A model generated the notes under the pieces. It had not been told where the DNA came from, made no database searches, and worked only from the letters and a program-made list of their open reading frames with translations. Below, piece after piece: positions 23,525 to 30,925 of a stretch of 36,023 nt of DNA. Both the position numbers and the translations under genes were made by a program. Position 1 is the stretch's first letter, and each line of letters opens with the position of its first letter. The DNA comes from Flavobacteriaceae bacterium UBA2765 (GTDB lineage: Bacteria > Bacteroidota > Bacteroidia > Flavobacteriales > Flavobacteriaceae). The stretch is taken from NCBI GenBank assembly GCA_002352665.1, contig DEIV01000126.1, forward strand, positions 1 through 36,023, in the 5' to 3' direction.

Positions 23525-24481
23525 ATGAAGAAACTAATAACAATTATAGCACTAGCACTTATCGTAGTTGCTTGTGGAGATAAAAAAGAAAAAGCAGGAG
23601 ATGCTACAAGTGATACAACCGCATTATCAGGCACCATTAAAGTAGATGGTTCAAGTACGGTTTTTCCAATAACAGAAGCTGTAGCCGAAGAATTCAGGTC
23701 GGCACAACCGAAGGTAAAAGTTACGATTGGTGTTTCGGGTACCGGTGGTGGATTTAAAAAATTCTCAAGAGGTGAAACCAATCTCTCAAATGCTTCGCGA
23801 CCCATTAAAGACAAAGAAAAAGCTGCCTGCAAAGAAAATAATATCAACTATTTAGAATTGGAAGTTGCCTACGATGGTTTGGCGGTGTTGGTAAATCCTA
23901 AAAATGATTGGGTTGATAGTTTTACAATAGAAGAATTAAAGAAAATTTGGGAACCTGCTGCTCAGGGTAAAATTATGAAATGGAATCAAATTCGTCCTGA
24001 ATGGCCCAATGAAGAAATTCATTTATTCGGTCCTGGAGTAGCATCAGGAACCTATGATTATTTTACGGAAGCTATCGTTGGTAAAAGCGGTTCGAGTAGA
24101 GGTGATTTTACCGCCAGTGAAGATGATCATGTATTGGTACAAGGTATCGCCGGAGATAAATACAGTTTAGGGTTTTTTGGATTGGCGTATTATTCAGAAA
24201 ACAAAGATAAATTAACGCTGATAGGTGTTCATAATGGTGAAGAAATTGTAAAGCCAACACTAGAAACAGTAAGTAATGGTACTTACAGACCTTTATCAAG
24301 ACCCTTATTTATCTATGTAAATAGTACTTCAGTTAAACAACCTGAGGTGATAGCGTTTGTGAACTTTTATATACAAAACGCAGGAGAATTGTCTAAAGAT
24401 GTGGGATATATTCCGTTACCTGATGAAAACTATAAAAAGCAAACAGAAAATTTCAAAACTTTTGTTGAAAGTAACAAATAA
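23525..24481 (+). CDS. pstS: Phosphate ABC transporter substrate-binding lipoprotein
   Basis: Binds inorganic phosphate in the periplasm and delivers it to PstCA. The 318-residue protein has a lipoprotein signal (LIVVACG, Cys17) and a PBP-like domain with the phosphate-binding loops KVDGSSTVFPITEAVAEEF, GVSGTGGGFKKFSRGE and GVASGTYDYFTE. Length is typical. Its promoter carries a six-unit Pho-box-like array. A strong hairpin and a 285-bp gap separate it from pstC, an arrangement that would allow more PstS than permease to be made. Confidence 0.97.
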   Translation: MKKLITIIALALIVVACGDKKEKAGDATSDTTALSGTIKVDGSSTVFPITEAVAEEFRSAQPKVKVTIGVSGTGGGFKKFSRGETNLSNASRPIKDKEKAACKENNINYLELEVAYDGLAVLVNPKNDWVDSFTIEELKKIWEPAAQGKIMKWNQIRPEWPNEEIHLFGPGVASGTYDYFTEAIVGKSGSSRGDFTASEDDHVLVQGIAGDKYSLGFFGLAYYSENKDKLTLIGVHNGEEIVKPTLETVSNGTYRPLSRPLFIYVNSTSVKQPEVIAFVNFYIQNAGELSKDVGYIPLPDENYKKQTENFKTFVESNK

Positions 24482-24503
24482 GCAGAAGTTTTTATTGGGG
24501 ATG

Positions 24504-24527
24504 ATCAGGTACTTTTTAGTACCTGAT
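24504..24527 (+). terminator. Hairpin between pstS and pstC
   Basis: ATCAGGTACT (24504-24513), loop TTTT, AGTACCTGAT (24518-24527): a perfect 10-bp stem followed by TTCCTTATTT. It probably stops much of the pstS transcript, with partial read-through or a separate promoter serving pstCAB. Confidence 0.75.
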
Positions 24528-24569
24528 TTCCTTATTTATACTAAATAAATTATTGGAAAATGTGTAAAT

Positions 24570-24685
24570 GTCATTCAGACCATAATGCGGAACGACTCGA
24601 TAGCTATCTAGAGAAGTGAAGAATCTCTTCCTAAAATTATAACTATGAGATTCCTCGTCGCACTTTCAGGCTCTGTCGGAATGAC
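24570..24685. repeat. GTCATTC...GAATGAC dispersed palindromic repeat, copy downstream of pstS
   Basis: A 116-bp element bounded by GTCATTC (24570-24576) and GAATGAC (24679-24685), sharing CATAATG-GGAAC, GATAGCTAT and GAGAAGTGAAGAATCTC with the copy upstream of pstS. Two copies in the same orientation thus flank pstS and its promoter. Confidence 0.8.
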
Positions 24686-24766
24686 ATTCGTTTTCTAATT
24701 AAACAGACATTAGTTGATACTAAGTAAAAGTACTATTGAACGCATGTTATTTAAAAGAAATATTTA

Positions 24767-25645
24767 ATGCGGAAAATAAAAGAACTGGTCATAGAAAAAT
24801 CGCTTTTTACAAGTGCTTTAGTTACCATTGCTGTAACTGTTGGTATTATTTTAGTACTAGCTGTTGAAGCAGTCCGTTTTTTTAGTGAGGTATCTATCCT
24901 AGATTTTTTTACAGATACGCAGTGGACTCCTTTATTTACTGAAAAGCATTTCGGAATTCTTCCGCTACTAAGCGGAACATTACTAACCTCATTTATAGCT
25001 ATTGCAGTTGCATTACCAATAGGTTTGTCTATTAGTATTTATTTAAGCGAATATGCACCCAGAAGTTTTCGGAAAACAGTAAAGCCATTATTAGAATTGT
25101 TAGCTGCTGTACCAACTGTAGTATACGGGTTTTTTGCATTGATTGTAGTCACTCCTTTTTTACAAGAGATCATTCCCAACTTATCTGGGTTTAATTCACT
25201 TTCTGCAGGAATTGTTATGGGTATTATGATTATTCCTTATGTATCATCTCTAAGCGAAGATGCATTGCATGCTGTACCTCAATCATTAAGAGAAGCCTCT
25301 TATGGTATGGGAGCAACTAAATTACAAACGGCATTTAAAGTAGCCGTTCCTGCGGCTTCATCCGGAATTATTGTATCGATAATTCTAGCGATTTCAAGAG
25401 CGATTGGTGAAACCATGATCGTAGCCATAGCTGCTGGTCAACAACCTAGATTGACACTCGACCCAACAGTACCAATTGAAACCATTACAGCCTATATAGT
25501 ACAAGTAAGCTTAGGTGATGTGCAACATGGATCTATAGAATACAGAACCATTTTTGCTGCTGGTATTACGTTGTTTGTACTTACTTTTTTACTGAATACG
25601 TTGAGTTATAGAATTAGAAAAAAATATCATTTGAAATATGAATAG
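24767..25645 (+). CDS. pstC: Phosphate ABC transporter permease PstC
   Basis: An inner-membrane permease subunit, 292 residues, with six predicted helices and the binding-protein-dependent transport signature EASYGMGATKLQTAFKVAVP (EAA loop that contacts PstB). ITAYIVQVSLGDVQHGSIEY near the C-terminus is typical of PstC. It overlaps pstA by 8 bp and so is translationally coupled to it. The ATG start at 24767 follows the gap after pstS. Confidence 0.95.
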   Translation: MRKIKELVIEKSLFTSALVTIAVTVGIILVLAVEAVRFFSEVSILDFFTDTQWTPLFTEKHFGILPLLSGTLLTSFIAIAVALPIGLSISIYLSEYAPRSFRKTVKPLLELLAAVPTVVYGFFALIVVTPFLQEIIPNLSGFNSLSAGIVMGIMIIPYVSSLSEDALHAVPQSLREASYGMGATKLQTAFKVAVPAASSGIIVSIILAISRAIGETMIVAIAAGQQPRLTLDPTVPIETITAYIVQVSLGDVQHGSIEYRTIFAAGITLFVLTFLLNTLSYRIRKKYHLKYE

Positions 25646-26492
25646 TATTCAAAAAAATAGACTTAAAGACCAGCTTTTTAAATTCTGGGGCATATTCTGT
25701 ACGCTGATAGGATTGGTTTTATTGATCGTTTTCATAGGTGATATTCTGATTGATGGTATCAGCCGAATTGATTGGGGTTTTATTACAGATCTGCCTTCTA
25801 GAAAAGCTGAAAAATCAGGAATATATACGGCACTGATGGGAAGTATCTGGATCTTATTATTGACATCATTAATTGCAATTCCGGTAGGCGTTGCAGCAGC
25901 GATATATCTAGAAGAATACAGCAAAAAGAATTGGCTTTCGGGATTGTTAGAAATAAATATTTCAAATCTTGCCGGAGTGCCATCCATTATTTACGGATTG
26001 TTAGGATTGGAAGTATTTGTTAGAATAATGAGTTTAGGGGCAAGTGTCTTGGCAGGTAGTTTGACATTGTCTTTATTGATACTCCCTATTATTATTGTAG
26101 CAACCAGAGAAGCAATAAAAGCAGTACCAAGTTCTATTAAAGATGCATCATATGCATTGGGAGCTTCAAAATGGCAAACTATCTGGCTTCAAATATTACC
26201 GGCATCAGGTGGAGGAATTTTAACGGGAGTTATTCTAGCATTGTCAAGAGCGGTTGGTGAAACAGCACCTTTAATTGTAGTTGGAGCGTTGGCCTATGTG
26301 CCATTCGCACCACAAAACCCGATGGACGAATTTTCAGTATTACCAATTCAAATCTTCAATTGGATATCACGACCTCAACACGGATTTATAGAAAATGCCG
26401 CAGCTGCCATAATTATATTATTACTCATCACTTTTATTATGAATGGTATTGCTGTTTATTTTAGAAACAAATGGCAACAAAAATGGAAATAA
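25638..26492 (+). CDS. pstA: Phosphate ABC transporter permease PstA
   Basis: The second permease subunit, 284 residues, six predicted membrane segments. Family motifs are LIAIPVGVAAAIYLEEY, ISNLAGVPSIIYGLLGL, and the EAA loop DASYALGASKWQTIWLQILP with ALSRAVGETAPLIVVGA. It overlaps pstC at its start by 8 bp and pstB at its end by 22 bp if pstB begins at 26471. Forms the membrane channel with PstC. Confidence 0.95.
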   Translation: MNSIQKNRLKDQLFKFWGIFCTLIGLVLLIVFIGDILIDGISRIDWGFITDLPSRKAEKSGIYTALMGSIWILLLTSLIAIPVGVAAAIYLEEYSKKNWLSGLLEINISNLAGVPSIIYGLLGLEVFVRIMSLGASVLAGSLTLSLLILPIIIVATREAIKAVPSSIKDASYALGASKWQTIWLQILPASGGGILTGVILALSRAVGETAPLIVVGALAYVPFAPQNPMDEFSVLPIQIFNWISRPQHGFIENAAAAIIILLLITFIMNGIAVYFRNKWQQKWK

Positions 26493-27313
26493 CAATGGAA
26501 CCAACGATACATAAAAACAATACACAAGACCTCAAAGTCAATGAGGTATTACAAAAAAAGCCTCCTACTATAGAGGTTAAAGAAGTAAAGGTATGGTATG
26601 ACGATTTTATGGCAATAAAAGGTATTGACATCGCTATAAAACCAAATACTGTAACTGCTTTTATTGGCCCTTCCGGTTGTGGAAAATCAACCTTTCTCCG
26701 TCTTTTCAACAGAATGAATGATTATATAGACGGTTATAAAATGGAAGGTAAAATAAAAATTAATGGCAAAAATATCAATAAGAAAAAAGTCATCGTAGAA
26801 GTACTCCGTAAAGAAATTGGTATGGTATTTCAAAAACCAAATCCTTTTCCTAAATCTATTTTCGAAAATGTTGCTTATGGATTAAAAATACAGGGAATAA
26901 AAGATAAAAATTTCATCCAAAAAAGAGTAGAAAAAGCACTAAAACAAGCAGATCTTTGGGAGGAAGTCAAGGACAACCTGAAAAAGTCTGCCTTGGCTTT
27001 ATCAGGCGGACAACAACAACGCTTATGTATTGCCAGAACATTGGCTGTAGAACCTTCTATTATATTAATGGACGAACCCACATCAGCATTAGACCCCATC
27101 TCTACTGCGAAAATTGAGGATCTTATTAGAGAGCTCAAAAAGAAATACACCATCATTATTGTTACACATAATATGCAACAAGCCAGTAGGATAAGTGATT
27201 ATACTGCTTTTTTCTATATTGGTGATCTGATTGAGTATGGTAAAACAAAAAAGATCTTTACCAATCCTGAAAAAAAACAAACTGAGAACTATATTACAGG
27301 CCGTTTTGGATAA
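26471..27313 (+). CDS. pstB: Phosphate ABC transporter ATPase PstB
   Basis: The cytoplasmic ATPase of the Pst system, 280 residues. Walker A is GPSGCGKST (residues 66-74), the Q-loop region is GMVFQKPNPFPKSIFENVAY, the ABC signature is LSGGQQQRLCIARTLA, and Walker B is IILMDEPTSALDP. The switch His lies in IIVTHNMQQASR. The domain proper begins near residue 33 (TIEVKEVKVWYDDF), so ATGs at 26483 or 26495 are also possible starts; 26495 would remove the overlap with pstA. phoU follows 17 bp downstream. Confidence 0.96.
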   Translation: MATKMEITMEPTIHKNNTQDLKVNEVLQKKPPTIEVKEVKVWYDDFMAIKGIDIAIKPNTVTAFIGPSGCGKSTFLRLFNRMNDYIDGYKMEGKIKINGKNINKKKVIVEVLRKEIGMVFQKPNPFPKSIFENVAYGLKIQGIKDKNFIQKRVEKALKQADLWEEVKDNLKKSALALSGGQQQRLCIARTLAVEPSIILMDEPTSALDPISTAKIEDLIRELKKKYTIIIVTHNMQQASRISDYTAFFYIGDLIEYGKTKKIFTNPEKKQTENYITGRFG

Positions 27314-27330
27314 TTAAATAATTCACTACT

Positions 27331-27993
27331 ATGGATACTAAACAACAAAGAGAATCACTAAATCAATACGGCTTTGAAATGCTTATTTTATGCAAGTCGC
27401 AATTAGAAAAAGCAATGGAGGCATTTGTGAATCACGATGGTGATCTCGCAGAAGAAGTTATGAATATAGAAAAACGCGTCAATTCTTTGGATCTGAAAAT
27501 AGAAAAAGACTGTGAAAGATTCTTAGCTCTTTATACTCCCGTTGCCGGTGATCTACGCTTTATTATGGCCGTTCTAAAAATAAATGGTGAATTGGAAAGA
27601 ATAGCTGATCATGCTTATAATATTTCCAAATATATGGTAGAAGAAGAGAAAGAAATAGCACCGCATTTATTAAAAGTATTAGAATTTGAAAAGATGCATG
27701 AGACCATTGGTTCTATGATGGATCATATTACTTTTGCCTACACCGAAAAAGATGCTAAAACGGCACGAAAAGTATTTAAAAAGGACAAAGTTCTAGACAA
27801 GATCAACATGAGGTCATTTCGTATTCTTGAAGAAGAAATAAAGAAAGACCCAACCATTATTCAACAAGCATTATTGCTTTTTTCGGTTATTAAAAAATTA
27901 GAACGCGTAGGCGATCTGATAAAAAATATAGCAGAAGAAATTATTTTCTATGTAGATGCAGAGGTATTAAAACATAAAAAGAAAAAGAAATAA
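27331..27993 (+). CDS. phoU: Phosphate transport accessory and signalling protein PhoU
   Basis: A 220-residue protein of two PhoU three-helix-bundle repeats. The metal-binding pattern is visible as LKINGELERIADHAYNISKY in the first repeat and VIKKLERVGDLIKNIAEEI in the second. PhoU links Pst transport to the PhoR/PhoB system and restrains uptake when phosphate is plentiful. It is the last gene of the pst operon, and a perfect hairpin follows. No phoR or phoB is in the window, so the partner kinase must be elsewhere. Confidence 0.95.
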   Translation: MDTKQQRESLNQYGFEMLILCKSQLEKAMEAFVNHDGDLAEEVMNIEKRVNSLDLKIEKDCERFLALYTPVAGDLRFIMAVLKINGELERIADHAYNISKYMVEEEKEIAPHLLKVLEFEKMHETIGSMMDHITFAYTEKDAKTARKVFKKDKVLDKINMRSFRILEEEIKKDPTIIQQALLLFSVIKKLERVGDLIKNIAEEIIFYVDAEVLKHKKKKK

Positions 27994-28046
27994 GATTCAG
28001 ATCCTTTTTAATTATTCATTGTGAGTTCTACATAATCAACATGGTT

Positions 28047-28078
28047 AATTAATTGAAAGCATATACTTTCAATTAATT
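28047..28078 (+). terminator. Hairpin ending the pst-phoU operon
   Basis: AATTAATTGAAAG (28047-28059), loop CATATA, CTTTCAATTAATT (28066-28078): a perfect 13-bp stem followed by TTG. The AT-rich stem and short T-run make it a moderate terminator or an mRNA end-protecting structure. Confidence 0.6.
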
Positions 28079-28080
28079 TT

Positions 28081-28192
28081 GTCATTCCTGCGTAGGCAGG
28101 AATCCAGAACAAACCTCAAATGGGTTCTGCCAAAGCTTATCTTGAGCAAAGTCGAAAGGCAGGAAATTGAAGATTCGACGGAGTCAATGACA
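28081..28192. repeat. GTCATTC-type dispersed repeat after phoU
   Basis: GTCATTCCTGCGTAGGCAGG opens the element and GTCAATGACAG closes it (28183-28193). Inside are AAAGTCGAAAGGCAGG and GATTCGACGGAG. It belongs to the same broad class of GTCATT-ended palindromic repeats as those around pstS but with a different interior. Confidence 0.65.
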
Positions 28193-28288
28193 GCTTTTTT
28201 CAAAATAGAATAATGCTTAAAGATAGCCGGCATATACTATACCAACTCTTGTAGTTTAGGAGATTATAGCAACTTTCACACTAATTTG

Positions 28289-28322
28289 ATAACAATTCCT
28301 TAACATTAGAATATTTTATTTA
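28289..28322 (+). promoter_or_regulatory. Pho-box-like pair and promoter upstream of PiT
   Basis: ATAACA at 28289 and TTAACA at 28300 are 11 bp apart, with weaker units in phase at 28256 (TTAGGA) and 28267 (TAGCAA). TTTATTTA at 28315-28322 sits 15 bp after the start of the last unit, the same offset as in front of pstS and the lipoprotein gene. Transcription would then start near 28328, about 295 bases before the PiT ATG. Confidence 0.6.
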
Positions 28323-28335
28323 AATTACGTTTGTC

Positions 28336-28600
28336 AAGGGAATTTCTTTTAATTCATTTCTTTCAAAAAACAAAGAGAATGAATGAGATGCGAGGCATAT
28401 TTTTTATGATAGCTGTAGCTATTATAAAAAAATATAACGATGTCAGATTGTTTATTATATTTGTTCCCAATAGGTTTCCGGAGTTTATAAAATACTGCGT
28501 CAAATTTTATTACATTATCTAGATAGTGCTTCTAAAATTTTCCTTGTCTTTTTAAAAACTATGAAAATTTTGATGTGAATGAATTAAAAGAAATTTCCTT
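28336..28600. repeat. 265-bp element with 23-bp terminal inverted repeats in the PiT leader
   Basis: The left arm 28336-28358 and the right arm 28578-28600 are complementary at 22 of 23 positions (left arm begins AAGGGAATTTCTTTTAATTC). The interior is AT-rich and holds no convincing gene; the 63-codon frame starting with TTG at 28331 is not supported. It lies between the predicted promoter and the PiT start codon, 23 bp from the ATG. It could be a miniature inverted-repeat element or a long-range leader stem. Confidence 0.65.
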
Positions 28601-28623
28601 TAGTTACTTTCAACAAATAATTT

Positions 28624-30897
28624 ATGGAAAATATTTACTTTATAATGATCGTGGCATTAGTGGTCTTAGCTGCTGCCGATTTGGTAGTTGGTGTGAGCAA
28701 CGATGCGGTCAACTTTTTAAACTCAGCAATAGGTTCTAAAGCCATTTCCTTTAGAACGATTATGATTGTCGCTAGTCTTGGGATATTCTTTGGAGCTGTG
28801 TTTTCAAGTGGAATGATGGAGGTTGCTAGAAAAGGTATTTTTGTGCCTGGAGAGTTTTACTTTAATGAAATCATGATCATCTTTATGGCGGTTATGATAA
28901 CTGATATATTATTGCTTGATTTCTTTAATACCCTAGGGATGCCTACCTCAACAACGGTTTCCATAGTATTTGAATTATTAGGTGCTGCGGTGGCAATGGC
29001 TTTGATTAAAATAGCAGCATCTGAAACCGAGAGTTTTGTTGATTTAACAAAATATATTAATACAACAAAAGCATTAGAAATAATCAGGGGTATTTTACTA
29101 TCTGTTGTAATTGCTTTTAGTGTAGGTGCTATTGTTCAATATATTTCTCGTCTAATTTTTTCTTTTCACTATGAAAATAAAATAAAATATTTAGGTGCCC
29201 TGTTTGGAGGTGGAGCACTCACAGCTATTACCTATTTCATTTTTATGAAAGGATTAAAAGGAACACCGTATTACGGAGAAGTAAAAGATCTTTTAGAAGG
29301 AAATGAAATAATAATAATTCTTATTTCCTTTGCAATTTGGACGGTTCTTTCCCAATTATACATAGTTGTTTTAAAGAAAAACATATTTGTACCAATAATA
29401 GCTATTGGTACTTTTGGACTGGCTTTGGCATTTGCAGGTAATGATTTGGTTAACTTTATTGGTGTGCCTATGGCCGCTTATCATTCTTACGAAGCGTGGT
29501 CTGCTTCTGGTGTAGAAGCTACAGCTTTTTCAATGAATATTTTAGACAAAAAAGTGCCTACTGAACCGTTATTGTTATTTTTAGCCGGCGGTATTATGGT
29601 ACTTACCTTATGGTTTTCTAAAAAGGCTCGAACTGTCGCCGATACTGAAATTGGTTTGGCCAGACAAGGTGATGGAACTGAGAAGTTCCAGCCCAATTCT
29701 CTTTCTAGAAATTTAGTGAGATTTACAATTCTTATCTCAAAATATACTGCTACAATATTACCTAAATCTTTAAATCAAAAAATTGAAAATCAATTTGAAA
29801 AACCTATAATCAACCTCCCCAAAGATAAAATTTATGAATTACCTGCTTTTGACCAAGTAAGAGCATCTGTAAATTTAATGGTGGCTGGTGTTTTAATTTC
29901 GATTGCTACTTCTATGAAGTTGCCACTATCTACTACTTATGTAACTTTTATGGTTGCCATGGGAACTTCATTAGCTGACAGGGCTTGGGGCAGTGAAAGT
30001 GCGGTATATAGAGTAGCAGGTGTATTAAATGTAATTGCAGGATGGTTTGGAACTGCCTTAATTGCATTTACAGCCGCAGGTATTATGGCTGTACTAATTA
30101 ATTTAGGAGGATCAGCGGCAATAGCTATACTTTTGTTTATTGCTATTTTATTATTGGCTCGTAACTATATCAAACACAAAACAAAATCTAAAGAAATTAA
30201 AGCCGAAGATAGTTTGAGTAAATCTGAAAGCAATTCAATTCATGGTGTCATAGAAGAAAGTGCAGATAATATTTCCAAGGCCTTAAAACGAGTGAGTAAA
30301 ATTACACAGAATACCATAAATGGATTGACCAATGAAGATTTATCAATGCTTAAAAAAGCAAAAGATACTGTTATCAAATTAGAAAATGAAATAGAAGATT
30401 TACAGAATAACATTTTTTATTTTATTAAAGATTTAGACGATTCATATTTAGGTGCAAGTAAGTTTTATATTGATATTATTGGAAGTTTACAAGACCTCGC
30501 TCAGTCTGCAAGTTTTATAGCTAAAATTAGCCATAAACATGTAAACAATAATCATAAAGGGTTAAAGAAGAATCAAGCCAATGAATTAAGGGAAATCAAT
30601 GGAAAGATGATACACTTATTTGAGGAGATTAGAGAGATTTTTGATTCTCGTACTTTTGATAAAATTGTACCTCACTTAATGGATGAAAAACAATCATTAC
30701 TTGAAAATGTTGAAGTTTCTATTCAAAAACAAGTTGAGAGGACCAGAACTATTGAGTCGAGTCCAAAAAATGCAACTTTATACTTTAGCATTTTATTGGA
30801 AACCAAAGACCTGATAAAAGCGAATATGAATATCTTAAATTTATATTATGAAGAACACGATAGGTCAACTTTAGTTCTTAAAAATGAAGATAATTAA
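28624..30897 (+). CDS. PiT-family inorganic phosphate transporter with C-terminal PhoU-like domain
   Basis: A 757-residue inner-membrane phosphate permease, longer than simple PitA proteins (about 500). The first PiT half (about residues 1-130) has ADLVVGVSNDAVNFLNSAIG and LGMPTSTTVSIVFELLGAA. The second (about 265-500) has FAGNDLVNFIGVPMAAYHSY and MKLPLSTTYVTFMVAMGTSL, the paired signatures of the PiT fold. After the last membrane segment (about 515) a soluble helical tail of about 225 residues resembles PhoU/DUF47 proteins (IEESADNISKALKRVSKITQ). It probably provides low-affinity, proton- or sodium-driven uptake of phosphate, or metal phosphate as in PitA. A Pho-box-like site lies upstream. 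Confidence 0.9.
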   Translation: MENIYFIMIVALVVLAAADLVVGVSNDAVNFLNSAIGSKAISFRTIMIVASLGIFFGAVFSSGMMEVARKGIFVPGEFYFNEIMIIFMAVMITDILLLDFFNTLGMPTSTTVSIVFELLGAAVAMALIKIAASETESFVDLTKYINTTKALEIIRGILLSVVIAFSVGAIVQYISRLIFSFHYENKIKYLGALFGGGALTAITYFIFMKGLKGTPYYGEVKDLLEGNEIIIILISFAIWTVLSQLYIVVLKKNIFVPIIAIGTFGLALAFAGNDLVNFIGVPMAAYHSYEAWSASGVEATAFSMNILDKKVPTEPLLLFLAGGIMVLTLWFSKKARTVADTEIGLARQGDGTEKFQPNSLSRNLVRFTILISKYTATILPKSLNQKIENQFEKPIINLPKDKIYELPAFDQVRASVNLMVAGVLISIATSMKLPLSTTYVTFMVAMGTSLADRAWGSESAVYRVAGVLNVIAGWFGTALIAFTAAGIMAVLINLGGSAAIAILLFIAILLLARNYIKHKTKSKEIKAEDSLSKSESNSIHGVIEESADNISKALKRVSKITQNTINGLTNEDLSMLKKAKDTVIKLENEIEDLQNNIFYFIKDLDDSYLGASKFYIDIIGSLQDLAQSASFIAKISHKHVNNNHKGLKKNQANELREINGKMIHLFEEIREIFDSRTFDKIVPHLMDEKQSLLENVEVSIQKQVERTRTIESSPKNATLYFSILLETKDLIKANMNILNLYYEEHDRSTLVLKNEDN

Positions 30898-30902
30898 AAA
30901 TA

Positions 30903-30917
30903 GCACCTCTTAGAGGC
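30903..30917. terminator. Short hairpin between convergent transporter genes
   Basis: The 28-bp gap between PiT and the Na/Pi cotransporter gene contains CCTC-TTA-GAGG, a four-pair stem at about 30906-30916 with weak extensions. It is the only terminator-like structure there and is weak, so the two convergent transcripts may overlap. Confidence 0.35.
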
Positions 30918-30925
30918 GTTTATAT

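Noticed and set aside
28331..28522. 63-codon frame starting TTG within the PiT leader
   Set aside because: TTG start, composition not protein-like, and it overlaps the inverted-repeat arm and predicted transcript start.
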